From contig CAVZYJ010000013.1 of the NCBI GenBank assembly GCA_963779485.1, positions 434,001-498,000 on the forward strand: 64,000 nt of DNA, read 5' to 3'. The DNA is from CAVVJA01 sp963779485 (lineage in GTDB: Bacteria; Actinomycetota; Actinomycetes; Mycobacteriales; Jatrophihabitantaceae). The position numbers and the translations under genes are program-made. The first letter of the stretch is position 1, and each line of letters starts with the position of its first letter. Positions 1 to 8,363 of the stretch are shown here, piece after piece. The notes under the pieces were generated by a model. The model saw only the letters and a list, made by a program, of their open reading frames with translations. It was not told the origin of the DNA and did no database searches.

Positions 1-1
1 C

Positions 2-433
2 CAGCTGGTGCGGCGCGCCGCAGCGCTGCTGCACGTCGTCGAGGCCGGGGCGGCGCCGCTTCGACGGATCGAGGCCGGCCGCTACGAGCAGGTGGCCACC
101 CTCGCGCTGGCTACTGTCGGCTTCGACCGAGAGGGAGCGGAAAACGCCGTGGGGCATGCCATCGCCGATCTGGCCGAGCGGCATCCGGACACCCGCGACC
201 CCGAGGCCGGCGAACTGCACGAGGCCTGCGTGCGGGTGAGCATCGCTCGCCGCTTCTACAACGACGCCGTCCGCGACACGCGCGCTTTGCGAAGCCGCCG
301 GATGCCGCGGATTCTTCATCTCGCCGGGCATCGTGAGATGCCGGGGTACTTCGACATCGACGAGACGCTCGCCTTTCCGGGTCGAGTCCCACCGCTGCGA
401 TCCGCAGCACCCCACGAGGAGGCAACATCCTGA
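2..433 (+). CDS. C-terminal part of a conserved protein, weakly LemA-like
   Basis: The reading frame is open from the left edge of the window, so the N-terminus is probably missing; a GTG at 8 could also be internal. The visible 140 or so residues are soluble and charged. They contain a stretch reading RRFYNDAVRDTRALR followed by HLAGHREMPGYFDIDE, which resembles the end of LemA-type actinobacterial proteins, where a FYND motif precedes a conserved C-terminal segment. That resemblance is from memory and weak. No catalytic motif is visible. The gene ends a few bases before a possible GTG start at 436 of the next gene. Function is unknown. Confidence 0.45.
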   Translation, partial: QLVRRAAALLHVVEAGAAPLRRIEAGRYEQVATLALATVGFDREGAENAVGHAIADLAERHPDTRDPEAGELHEACVRVSIARRFYNDAVRDTRALRSRRMPRILHLAGHREMPGYFDIDETLAFPGRVPPLRSAAPHEEATS

Positions 434-492
434 CCGTGCCAGCCCGCGGGCGTCGACCACTGCGGTCCGGTTGTGACCTTCCACCCCCCGAG

Positions 493-544
493 ACCACCCC
501 ACAAAACCACCCCACAAAACCACCCCACAAAACCACCCCACGAA
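493..544. repeat. Four tandem 13-bp units, ACCACCCCACAAA
   Basis: Four head-to-tail copies of ACCACCCCACAAA start at 493, 506, 519 and 532; the last copy has ACGAA at its end. The opposite strand carries four regularly spaced GGGG runs, so a G-quadruplex with long loops is conceivable. The array lies in the gap between the partial gene ending at 433 and the DUF3048 gene, where no other function is visible. Confidence 0.85.
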
Positions 545-603
545 ATCGCTGCGCGATTTCGCAGGGACCCCGGATCGCTGCGCCGATTTCGCAGGGACCC
601 CGG
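541..603. repeat. Direct repeat of 29/30 bp with a 9-bp hairpin
   Basis: Two near-identical copies lie at 545-573 and 574-603, differing by one inserted base. Each ends in GATTTCGCAGGGACCCCGG. The first copy overlaps a perfect hairpin with arms CGAAATCGC (541-549) and GCGATTTCG (553-561) and a 3-base loop. It directly abuts the 13-bp tandem array, so the gap from 434 to 624 is largely repeats. Confidence 0.8.
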
Positions 604-624
604 CCTCGTGATCGGCGCCCGCTC

Positions 625-1740
625 ATGAATGTGCTCGACCGCGTCCGCGCCCTGAGCACGAGGCAGAAGGTCATCGCCGCGGTGAGCGCAGCGGTCATCG
701 TCGCCGCCGGGGTGGGCATCGGAGTCGCCGCCACGTGGGACACGTCGTCCCGTCCAGTCGCGGCGCCCGCCTCGCCGACCCCTACGCCGACCCCCTCCTC
801 GAGCGTGTCGCCGAAACCCAGCGCCAAACCCAAGCCCAAACCCAAACCGGTCCCACTGACCAATCCGTTCACCGGGATCGGCAAGCCGCCGGCCGGCGCG
901 GTCGTCGGAGTGAAGATTGACGACACGTTCAACGGCCGCCCGCAGCACGGGATCGACCAGGCCGACATCGTGTACGTGGAGCAGGCGGAAGCCGGGCTCA
1001 CTCGGCTGCTGGCCCTCTTCGCGTCGAAGCGTCCAGTGGTCGAGCCGGTACGTAGCGTGCGCGCAAGTGACCCGGAGCTGCTGACCCAGTACGGACCGAT
1101 CGTCATCGCCGCCTCCGGTGGCGCCGGTGACTCGTTACAGGCCGTGAGTCATTCGATCATTCACGGCATCTACGAGGGCGGTCCGGGATTCGCCCGCGAC
1201 TACAGCCGCAGCGCGCCCTACAACTTGACGCTCAACACCGCGGCGCTGGCGGCGGCCTTCCCGACGGCCGGGAAGGCGAAGAGCGTCGGGTTCACCTGGT
1301 CCGCGACCAGGCCCACGGCGGCGACGACTCGCAGCGGCCGATCGTTCCGGACGACCATCGGCGGGCCCGACACCACCCTGGTGGGGTTCGACTACGACCC
1401 AGCATCCAAGCGCTATGTCCGAGTCATCGACGGAGCACGGCAGATCGCCGCCGACGGCGCGGCGATCTCTACGCCGAACGTGATCATCCAGTACTGCGAC
1501 GTGAGCGTGAATCCTGGTGACGTCGATGTGGTCGGCAACGTGTCGAAGTACACACACAGCACCGGGCGCGGTCCCGTCGCGGTGTTCCGGGACGGCCGCG
1601 AGATCGTCGGCACCTGGGCGCGGCCTACCGTCTCATCCGGGACCACGCTGCGGACCGCCCAGGGCAAGCCGATCGCCCTCAAACCGGGCGGGACGTGGGT
1701 GCTGCTGGTGGCGAAAGGAACGCCGCTGTCGGTCAGCTGA
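625..1740 (+). CDS. DUF3048 domain-containing membrane-anchored protein
   Basis: A 371-residue protein of the DUF3048 (YerB-like) family, whose biochemical role is unknown. Residues about 14-38 form one hydrophobic segment preceded by basic residues, with no lipobox cysteine, so it looks anchored with the rest outside the cell. A Pro/Lys/Thr/Ser-rich linker (about 45-80) leads into the globular part, which contains VGVKIDD, DIVYVEQAEAGLTRLLALF and a C-terminal KPGGTWVLLV, all typical of the family. I chose the ATG at 625 because the in-frame extension back to a GTG at 436 would translate the repeat array. A ribosome site-like GGAGG at 419-423 keeps that longer start possible. Confidence 0.75.
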   Translation: MNVLDRVRALSTRQKVIAAVSAAVIVAAGVGIGVAATWDTSSRPVAAPASPTPTPTPSSSVSPKPSAKPKPKPKPVPLTNPFTGIGKPPAGAVVGVKIDDTFNGRPQHGIDQADIVYVEQAEAGLTRLLALFASKRPVVEPVRSVRASDPELLTQYGPIVIAASGGAGDSLQAVSHSIIHGIYEGGPGFARDYSRSAPYNLTLNTAALAAAFPTAGKAKSVGFTWSATRPTAATTRSGRSFRTTIGGPDTTLVGFDYDPASKRYVRVIDGARQIAADGAAISTPNVIIQYCDVSVNPGDVDVVGNVSKYTHSTGRGPVAVFRDGREIVGTWARPTVSSGTTLRTAQGKPIALKPGGTWVLLVAKGTPLSVS

Positions 1741-1802
1741 TATGGGCGGTCGGGCAGGCCATCGGCGCGACAACGGATGGCCGGGCGGCGGCCCAGCGTC
1801 CG

Positions 1803-1808
1803 TAAACT
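1803..1808 (+). promoter_or_regulatory. -10 hexamer TAAACT, probable leaderless pdxS start
   Basis: TAAACT fits the actinobacterial TANNNT -10 pattern and ends 7 bases before the pdxS ATG, which puts the transcription start at or next to the start codon. No Shine-Dalgarno sequence lies between them. No clear -35 hexamer is visible. Confidence 0.45.
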
Positions 1809-1815
1809 GGGACGC

Positions 1816-2721
1816 ATGTCAGAGCAGGAGCACACCGAACATCTCATCGGCACCGCGCGGGTCAAGCGTGGCATGGCCGAGATGCTCAAAGGCGGCGTGA
1901 TCATGGACGTCGTCACTCCGGAGCAGGCCAAGATCGCTGAGGATGCCGGCGCCGTCGCGGTGATGGCGCTGGAACGGGTTCCAGCCGACATCCGCGCCCA
2001 GGGCGGCGTGTCCCGGATGAGCGATCCGGACATGATCGACGGCATCACCTCCGGGGTCTCCATCCCGGTCATGGCCAAGGCCCGCATCGGCCATTTCGTC
2101 GAAGCGCAGGTGCTGCAGGCGCTGGGCGTCGACTACGTGGACGAATCCGAGGTACTCACCCCAGCGGACTACGCCAACCACATCGACAAGTGGGCATTCA
2201 CCGTGCCCTTCGTGTGCGGAGCCACGAACCTCGGGGAAGCGTTGCGGCGCATCACTGAGGGCGCGGCGATGATCCGATCCAAGGGCGAGGCCGGGACCGG
2301 CGACGTCTCCAATGCGGTTACCCACATGCGCCAGATCCGCGGCGAGATCCGGCGGCTGACGGCCCTGCCGGAGGACGAGCTGTATGTCGCCGCCAAGGCG
2401 CTGCAGGCGCCCTACGAGCTCGTCGCCGAAGTGGCCCGTGCTGGCAAGTTGCCGGTCGTGCTGTTCACCGCCGGTGGCATCGCCACGCCAGCTGACGCGG
2501 CGATGATGATGCAGCTCGGCGCGGAGGGTGTCTTCGTCGGCTCGGGCATCTTCAAGTCCGGCAACCCCGGGCGTCGGGCGGAAGCGATCGTCAAGGCGAC
2601 GACCTTCTATGACGATCCGGACGTGCTCGCTAAGGTGTCCCGTGGCCTCGGCGAGGCGATGGTTGGCATCAACGTCGAGGAGATCGCGGCGCCGCACCGG
2701 CTGGCCGAGCGCGGCTGGTAG
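1816..2721 (+). CDS. pdxS: Pyridoxal 5'-phosphate synthase, lyase subunit PdxS
   Basis: PdxS condenses ribose 5-phosphate, glyceraldehyde 3-phosphate and ammonia into pyridoxal phosphate; PdxT supplies the ammonia. The protein has 301 residues, the usual length. Family segments are present: RVKRGMAEMLKGGVIMDVV near the N-terminus, PADIRAQGGVSRMSDP, MAKARIGHFVEAQ with the active-site lysine, GEAGTGDVSNAVTHMR, and a C-terminal GSGIFKSGNP phosphate-binding loop. The ATG at 1816 matches the expected N-terminus; an in-frame start at 1777 would add 13 unconserved residues. In most actinobacteria pdxT follows directly, but here a methyltransferase gene lies between the two. Confidence 0.97.
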   Translation: MSEQEHTEHLIGTARVKRGMAEMLKGGVIMDVVTPEQAKIAEDAGAVAVMALERVPADIRAQGGVSRMSDPDMIDGITSGVSIPVMAKARIGHFVEAQVLQALGVDYVDESEVLTPADYANHIDKWAFTVPFVCGATNLGEALRRITEGAAMIRSKGEAGTGDVSNAVTHMRQIRGEIRRLTALPEDELYVAAKALQAPYELVAEVARAGKLPVVLFTAGGIATPADAAMMMQLGAEGVFVGSGIFKSGNPGRRAEAIVKATTFYDDPDVLAKVSRGLGEAMVGINVEEIAAPHRLAERGW

Positions 2722-2805
2722 GCGCCGACCGACCACGCGGTACGGAGCTGCGGCGGGCCACTCGGTCGGCCGGCGGATCCGCTGAAGAAACGAGGATGCG
2801 AACGC

Positions 2806-3774
2806 ATGTCGGTTTACCCGACGGGTCCGCAGAGCGCGGTTGCCGACTACGACAGCAACGACTACGACTACCAAACCTTCTGGGCCGGCCGGGACTATGA
2901 GCAGTGGGCCGAGACGGTCGTGCTCACCCGGATCATGCGCGAGCTTGGTCCCAGTGAGTGGTTTGCCGACTTCGGCGGCGGATTCGGTCGCAACGCCGTG
3001 CACTACCGGGACTGGGTCGCGCACGCGGTGCTCGTCGACTACTCGGTGACGAATCTGATCCGAGCCGGTGAGCTCTACGGGGAAGATGTTGCGGCCGGCC
3101 GGTTGCATCTCGTTCGGGCCGACGTGACCGCGTTGCCGTTCGTGGATTCCGCCTTCGACGCGGCGATGACCATTCGCGTCCTCCATCACCTGGCCGACGT
3201 CGAGCAAGCCGTCGACGAGATGTTGCGCACGGTGCGCCGCCGAGCGCTGTTCGACGTTCCGATCAAACATCACATGCTCGCTCGCGCCCGGGCCGCCGGA
3301 TCGAAGGCAAAGCGGACCGAGATCGCCGGCCGGGAGCCCGTCCAGGTCGGCGAGACGGACGAGAAGTTCTGGACCTTCCAGCTCGACGCGGTTCGCTCGA
3401 CGATGACGCGAGCGGGGTTCGACACGACGGTCGCTGCGAGCGTGAACAACTTCCGGCGCTGGGATCAGCACATCCCGGAGTCGGCGGTCAAGCTGCTGAC
3501 GCCGCCGATGCGCGGCCTGGAGCGCGCGGTCCAGCGGACGGGCCGCGGCTGGTGGGGCCCCAACCAGTTCGTCATCGCCCGGCGCCGGGTGGCACAGCCG
3601 GCGCCCTTGGTCGAGGCACCGCGCGGGATCGATGCGTCGGTCGCTCAGCTGGCTCGACGGATGCGGTGCTCGTCGTGCGGTGGCTCGCTGCGCTGGGCAT
3701 CCGACGCGGCGGCGTGCGTTGCCTGCGGAATGCGTTTCGAACGCCGCGGCGCCTACTGGAATTTCGTCCCCTGA
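2806..3774 (+). CDS. SAM-dependent methyltransferase with C-terminal zinc ribbon
   Basis: A 322-residue class I methyltransferase. The SAM-binding motif reads FADFGGGFGRNAVHYR (about residues 51-66), followed by VLVDYS, and a later AMTIRVLHHLADVEQAVDE matches the motif IV region. The last 40 residues hold two cysteine pairs, CSSC and CVAC, 14 residues apart, suggesting a zinc ribbon that could bind RNA or protein; this fusion is unusual. A purine-rich AAGAAACGAGGA precedes the ATG. It sits between pdxS and pdxT, and its stop codon overlaps the likely pdxT start, so translation may be coupled. The substrate is unknown, and a direct role in B6 synthesis is not established. Confidence 0.75.
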   Translation: MSVYPTGPQSAVADYDSNDYDYQTFWAGRDYEQWAETVVLTRIMRELGPSEWFADFGGGFGRNAVHYRDWVAHAVLVDYSVTNLIRAGELYGEDVAAGRLHLVRADVTALPFVDSAFDAAMTIRVLHHLADVEQAVDEMLRTVRRRALFDVPIKHHMLARARAAGSKAKRTEIAGREPVQVGETDEKFWTFQLDAVRSTMTRAGFDTTVAASVNNFRRWDQHIPESAVKLLTPPMRGLERAVQRTGRGWWGPNQFVIARRRVAQPAPLVEAPRGIDASVAQLARRMRCSSCGGSLRWASDAAACVACGMRFERRGAYWNFVP

Positions 3775-4403
3775 GCGCACCGGGCACCGTTCCACGCCTC
3801 GGCGTTCTCGCCCTCCAGGGCGATGTGCGTGAGCACCTGGCCGCGCTGCGCTCGGTTGGCGTGGAGGCCCGGTCCGTGCGCCGAGCGGCGGAACTGGAGG
3901 CGGTGGACGGCATCGTCCTGCCCGGTGGCGAGTCGACCACGATGATCAAACTGGCTCGGGAGTTCGGGGTGCTCGAGCCGCTGCGCGCGCGTCTGGCCGC
4001 CGGTCTGCCGGCCTTCGGGTCGTGCGCAGGCATGATCCTGCTTGCCGATCGGCTCGATGGTGGGCCGGTGGGGTCGGGCCTTGCGGAAACGCTCGGCGGG
4101 ATCGACATGACGGTGCGCCGCAACGCGTTCGGCCGCCAGATCGACTCCTTTGAGGAGGACGTCGAGGTGGCCGATGTTCCGGGGGGCCCGGTCCACGCCG
4201 TGTTCATCCGGGCGCCGTGGGTGCAATCCGTCGGGCCGAAAGCGACGGTGTTGGCCGCGCTGCGATCCGGCCGCGGTGCGGGTCACGCCGTCGCCGTTCG
4301 GCAAGGCCCGCTGCTTGCCACGTCCTTCCATCCCGAGATGACCGGTGATACCCGTGTGCACGAGCTGTTCGTGCGTATGGTCACGAGTGGCGGGAGTGGC
4401 TGA
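3771..4403 (+). CDS. pdxT: Pyridoxal 5'-phosphate synthase, glutaminase subunit PdxT
   Basis: PdxT hydrolyses glutamine and channels ammonia to PdxS. The triad is intact: nucleophile Cys85 in FGSCAGMILL, with His187 and Glu189 in SFHPEM. The family PGGESTT motif is at about 50-56, and LGVLALQGDVREH marks the N-terminus. The start is odd: no ATG, GTG or TTG lies at the expected position. The best fit is a CTG at 3771 overlapping the methyltransferase stop as CTGA; the nearest conventional alternative is a GTG at 3714, which adds an unconserved 19-residue extension inside the upstream gene. The 3' end overlaps the convergent ATPase gene by 23 bases. Confidence 0.93.
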   Translation: MSAPGTVPRLGVLALQGDVREHLAALRSVGVEARSVRRAAELEAVDGIVLPGGESTTMIKLAREFGVLEPLRARLAAGLPAFGSCAGMILLADRLDGGPVGSGLAETLGGIDMTVRRNAFGRQIDSFEEDVEVADVPGGPVHAVFIRAPWVQSVGPKATVLAALRSGRGAGHAVAVRQGPLLATSFHPEMTGDTRVHELFVRMVTSGGSG

Positions 4404-6822
4404 CCTTCACCGCGAGATCTACCGCCCGATACGACAGCTCGACCAGAACCGCGCCGCCGGCGCCGAGTGCGGCCGCGATGCCAACCCGCAGCGGCGTCGG
4501 ATACAGCAGGAAGATGTCGGTGGCCAGCGCGGGTACCGCGAGGATGACGGCCACGATGCCGGCCAGGCTCGCGACCAGGGCGAGCTTCCATCCGGTCAGC
4601 GGGCGGGCGAGTACGACGACCGTCCACAGCGACACGATGAGCACCGTGATCGTGGCGGTCGTTCGGCCACCCGGGACACCGGCCGTCGTATCCACGAGCC
4701 GGGTGAGCCAGTAGCCCAGGTATGCGGCGACGCCAGTGACGATTCCCGTCGGGATCGCGAAGCGCAGGACGCGCCGAAGGAAGCCAGGAACATAGCGCCG
4801 CTTGTTCGGCGCGAGCGCCAACACGAAACCGGGCACGCCGATGGTGACCGTGGAGATCAGGGTGAGCTGGATGGGAGCCAGGGGGTAGGCCGACAGGGTG
4901 ACGGCGGTGATCAACGCCAGGACCAGCGAATAGATGTTCTTCACCAGAAACAGATTCGCCGCCCGCTCGATGTTGGCGATGACGCGCCGTCCCTCTGCGA
5001 CGACGTCGGGCAGGTGCGAGAACTTGCCGTCGAGTAGCACGAGTTGCGCGACCGCGCGGGTGGCCGGGGAACCGTTGCCCATGGCGACACCGATGTCGGC
5101 GTCCTTCAAAGCGAGCGCGTCGTTCACCCCGTCCCCGGTCATCGCGACCACGTGGTCCTTGCTCTGCAGGGCGGCGACCACGGCCCGCTTCTGCTGCGGG
5201 CTCACCCGGCCGAAGACGCTGCGCTTGGCCAAGATGTCGGCGAGCGCCGGGATTTCGTCGGGCAGCTGGCGGGCGTCGACGGCGTCAGCGGCCCTCGCCA
5301 CGCCCGGGACGCCCACGTGAACGGCCACGGCTCCGACCGTGCGTGGATTGTCGCCGGAGATCACCTTCAAGGCGACGCCCTGCTCGGTGAAATACCGCAT
5401 GGTGTCGGCGGCGTCCTCCCGCACCCGCTCGGTGAGCACCACGAGCGCGGTCGGACGTAGCTCGCTCGGTAGCTGGGCCGGATCGCCGTTCTCGGGGCCG
5501 CCGTCGTCAGGCAGCGCGTGCGGCGAGCAGGCGAGAAGCAGCACCCGCCGGCCCTCGGCGGCGAGATCGTCAGCGGTGGTGCGGGCCTCATGGCCCAAGC
5601 CGTCCGTGGGCTGCGGCAGGACCATCTCGGGACCGCCCAGCACCCACGTGCCGTGTCCGTCCGCGCCGACCGCAGACCATTTTCGGGCCGAGGAGAACGG
5701 AATGCCGCCGGTCCGTTGCCACGTCGGGTTGGCGAACTCGCCCTGCAGCGCGGCCGAGGTGGCGTTCGCGTCCGGCCCGGACGCGGACAGCGCAAGAGCC
5801 TGCCGGACGTCATCGGCATCGGCGTCGCCGAGGAGCTGCAGATCGTCGTACACGATGTCGCCGTGGGTCAGCGTGCCCGTCTTGTCCAGGCACACCACGT
5901 CGACGCGGGCCAGCCCCTCGACAGCGGGCAACTCCTGCACCAGGGTTTGCCGCCGCGCCAGCGTCACGGTCGCGATCATGAATGCGAGGCTCGTCAGCAG
6001 CACCAGGCCCTCGGGCACCATGCCGACGAGGGCGGCCACCGTGCCGGTGACGGCGTCCTGCCAGGTCTCGTTGTCCGTGCTGCGAAATTGGCTCCACAGC
6101 AGGAACGGACCGACGACGAGCATGACGAGCGAGATCCAGCGCAGCAACGTGTTCGTGCCCGCGCGAAGTTCGGAGTGAACCACCTGGAAGCGGCGAGCCT
6201 CCGCGGCGAGCTTGGTGGCGTACGCCTCGGCTCCGACCGCCGTGGCCTGGAACCGACCCTGGCCGGCCACGACGATCGATCCGGACCGCACATCGTCGTC
6301 GGGCTCCTTCGCGATGGGATCGGACTCGCCGGTGAGCAGCGACTCGTCGATCTCCAGCCCGGCGGACTCGTGTACGACGCCGTCGGCGAGGACCTGATCA
6401 CCTGCGCGCAGCTCGAGCAAGTCGTCGGCGACCACGGCGCCGACCTCGACCTCGGTGACGTCGCCGTCCCGCACGACCCGAGCGCGGGGAGCGTTGAGCA
6501 CGGCCAGCCGGTCGAGCGTCCGCTTCGCCCGCACCTCCTGGAAGATGCCGATCGCCGAGTTCGCGATGATGACGACACCGAACAGGCCGTTCTGCCAGCG
6601 CCCGGTCAGCAAGATGCACACGAACAGGGCGGTGAGGAGCCCGTTGAACACCGTGAACACGTTGGTTCGGACGATCTCGCCGACCGTTCGGCTGGTCCGT
6701 TGCTCGACCGCGTTCGTACGCCCGGCGGCGACCCGTTCGGCGACCTGGGCCGCGGTAAGGCCGGATTCGGGCGTCCGGAAGGTGGGGGACATCGGAGTCC
6801 GCGCGGCGGCGTCGGTGGTCAT
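4381..6822 (-). CDS. CtpE-like cation-transporting P-type ATPase
   Basis: An 813-residue P-type (E1-E2) ATPase. Visible hallmarks are LLTGESDPI (actuator domain), MVPEGLVLLTS in the fourth membrane segment, the phosphorylation site CLDKTGTLT with Asp at about residue 313, and the hinge MTGDGVNDALALKDADIGVAMG split across a fold typical of the class. The PEGL membrane motif without an N-terminal metal-binding domain matches mycobacterial CtpE, a calcium transporter, rather than copper or potassium pumps; the exact ion is inferred. I chose the start at 6822 (MTTDAAART) over the longer form from 6921. It is transcribed away from yebC and converges on pdxT. Confidence 0.8.
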   Translation of the reverse strand: MTTDAAARTPMSPTFRTPESGLTAAQVAERVAAGRTNAVEQRTSRTVGEIVRTNVFTVFNGLLTALFVCILLTGRWQNGLFGVVIIANSAIGIFQEVRAKRTLDRLAVLNAPRARVVRDGDVTEVEVGAVVADDLLELRAGDQVLADGVVHESAGLEIDESLLTGESDPIAKEPDDDVRSGSIVVAGQGRFQATAVGAEAYATKLAAEARRFQVVHSELRAGTNTLLRWISLVMLVVGPFLLWSQFRSTDNETWQDAVTGTVAALVGMVPEGLVLLTSLAFMIATVTLARRQTLVQELPAVEGLARVDVVCLDKTGTLTHGDIVYDDLQLLGDADADDVRQALALSASGPDANATSAALQGEFANPTWQRTGGIPFSSARKWSAVGADGHGTWVLGGPEMVLPQPTDGLGHEARTTADDLAAEGRRVLLLACSPHALPDDGGPENGDPAQLPSELRPTALVVLTERVREDAADTMRYFTEQGVALKVISGDNPRTVGAVAVHVGVPGVARAADAVDARQLPDEIPALADILAKRSVFGRVSPQQKRAVVAALQSKDHVVAMTGDGVNDALALKDADIGVAMGNGSPATRAVAQLVLLDGKFSHLPDVVAEGRRVIANIERAANLFLVKNIYSLVLALITAVTLSAYPLAPIQLTLISTVTIGVPGFVLALAPNKRRYVPGFLRRVLRFAIPTGIVTGVAAYLGYWLTRLVDTTAGVPGGRTTATITVLIVSLWTVVVLARPLTGWKLALVASLAGIVAVILAVPALATDIFLLYPTPLRVGIAAALGAGGAVLVELSYRAVDLAVKVSHSRHS

Positions 6823-6983
6823 ACGAGCTGCCGTCCCCCTTCGACCTCGCCGAGGCTCGAGCGGAGTCCTTGCTAAGTAGAGTGACAGGTTGGACGCCAG
6901 TTGGTAACAGGACGGGATCATGAGTGCAGGTGCGGAGCGAGTGGCGCGATGAGCGCTCGCGCGAAGAGCCAGGCGGCGACAGC

Positions 6984-7739
6984 ATGAGCGGGCATTCGAA
7001 GTGGGCGACGACCAAACACAAGAAGGCGGTCGTCGACGCCAAGCGGGGAAAACTGTTCGCCAAGTTGATCAAGAACGTCGAGGTGGCGGCTCGGACCGGC
7101 GGCGGTGACCCGGACGGCAACCCGACGCTCTACGACGCCATCCAGAAGGCCCGCAAGAACTCCGTGCCGATCGACAACATCGATCGGGCGGTCAAGCGCG
7201 GGTCGGGGGCGGAGGGCGGCGGCGCCGACTGGCAGACGATCATCTACGAGGGTTACGCGCCCGGCGGTGTCGCCGTGCTGGTCGAATGCCTCACCGACAA
7301 CCGCAACCGCGCCGCGAGTGAAGTCCGCACGACGATGACTCGCAACGGCGGCTCGATGGCCGATCCAGGCTCGGTCGCCTACCTGTTCACCCGCAAGGGC
7401 GTGGTGATCGTCCCCCACGACGGAGCTGGCCCGGCCGAAGACGATGTGCTCACCGCCGTCCTCGACGCTGACGCGGAAGAGGTCAACGATCTGGGTGAGT
7501 CCTTCGAGGTGATCAGCGAAGCGACCGACCTGGTGCCGGTGCGTACCGCCTTGCAGAACGCGGGCATCGACTACGAGTCAGCCGACGTGTCCTTCCTGCC
7601 GAGCGTCCAGGTACCCCTCGACGAGGAGGCGGCTCGCAAGGTGCTCCGGCTGGTGGACGCGCTCGAGGACTGCGACGACGTGCAGAACGTCTATGCCAAT
7701 TTCGACGTCAGCGACGAAGTCATGGCGGCAATGGTCTAA
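6984..7739 (+). CDS. YebC/PmpR family translation or transcription factor
   Basis: A 251-residue YebC-family protein starting MSGHSKWATTKHKKA, the diagnostic N-terminus, with GGGDPDGNPTLYDAI, PIDNIDRAVKRG and TTMTRNGGSMADPGSVAYLF further on. The family acts in the cytoplasm; members have been described both as transcriptional regulators and as factors that relieve ribosome stalling, so the precise role here is open. In actinobacteria it usually stands next to pdxT and ruvC. Here the ATPase gene separates it from pdxT, and two further genes separate it from ruvC. The ATG at 6984 has an AGGCGG-like ribosome site and fits the family start exactly. Confidence 0.93.
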   Translation: MSGHSKWATTKHKKAVVDAKRGKLFAKLIKNVEVAARTGGGDPDGNPTLYDAIQKARKNSVPIDNIDRAVKRGSGAEGGGADWQTIIYEGYAPGGVAVLVECLTDNRNRAASEVRTTMTRNGGSMADPGSVAYLFTRKGVVIVPHDGAGPAEDDVLTAVLDADAEEVNDLGESFEVISEATDLVPVRTALQNAGIDYESADVSFLPSVQVPLDEEAARKVLRLVDALEDCDDVQNVYANFDVSDEVMAAMV

Positions 7740-7748
7740 CCGTCCGCC

Positions 7749-8363
7749 ATGCCGCTCACCGCCGTTCGCGCCCTACCCCGCGTCTCGGGGCTGACTCCCG
7801 CGGAGGTCGCTCGGGCGCTCCCCGGAGACGAGTTGGTGCCGGCGGCGCGCGTGGTCATGGATCGCGGGCTCGATCTCTCGGCTCCGCCGGAGCAGGTCTG
7901 GCCGTGGCTGATTCAGCTCGGCAAGAGCCGCGCCGGGTGGTACCTGCCGAGGTGGCTGGAGTACCTCGTGCCGGCTCGCCGCCGGGCGGCGCGCGAGGTG
8001 CGGGCGCAGCTGCAATCGCTGCAGGTCGGCGACACAATCCCTGACTACGGTCCGGGTGAGCCCACATTTCGGGTGGAGCTGCTGGACCGACCGCGGGCGG
8101 TCGTGTACTCCTCGCGTCGCCAGCGCCGGTCCGGGCGCCCGGACATGCTGGTGAGCTGGGGGCTGTACTTGTCGGCGATCCCGGACGGGACTCGGGTGCA
8201 CGCGCGCCTGCGAATCGACGAGGTCGGCCGCCGCGCCCCGGCCGTCGTCGCGACGGCCGGCGGTCTCGTGGACTGGCTGACCATTGCCGGCCTGGCGGCG
8301 GGGCTTCGGGAGCGGGTCGGTCAGCCTAGGCCACGGTCTCGCCAGAACTGCAGCAACTCGTAG
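7749..8363 (+). CDS. SRPBCC (START-like) family protein
   Basis: A 204-residue soluble protein. Residues about 35-60 read MDRGLDLSAPPEQVWPWLIQLG, the usual opening of the SRPBCC lipid- or ligand-binding helix-grip fold, followed by a GWYLPRWLEYL stretch and a VGDTIPDYGPG strand. Members bind hydrophobic ligands, and some act as cyclases; no specific substrate can be read here. It begins 9 bases after yebC, so the two may be cotranscribed. The last 43 bases overlap the end of the convergent M50 protease gene, and the C-terminus after residue 190 is arginine-rich and poorly conserved-looking. Confidence 0.65.
   Translation: MPLTAVRALPRVSGLTPAEVARALPGDELVPAARVVMDRGLDLSAPPEQVWPWLIQLGKSRAGWYLPRWLEYLVPARRRAAREVRAQLQSLQVGDTIPDYGPGEPTFRVELLDRPRAVVYSSRRQRRSGRPDMLVSWGLYLSAIPDGTRVHARLRIDEVGRRAPAVVATAGGLVDWLTIAGLAAGLRERVGQPRPRSRQNCSNS

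Noticed and set aside
1819..3795. A 658-codon minus-strand reading frame opposite pdxS and the methyltransferase
   Set aside because: It covers two recognised genes, and its composition is typical of an antisense frame in high-GC DNA.
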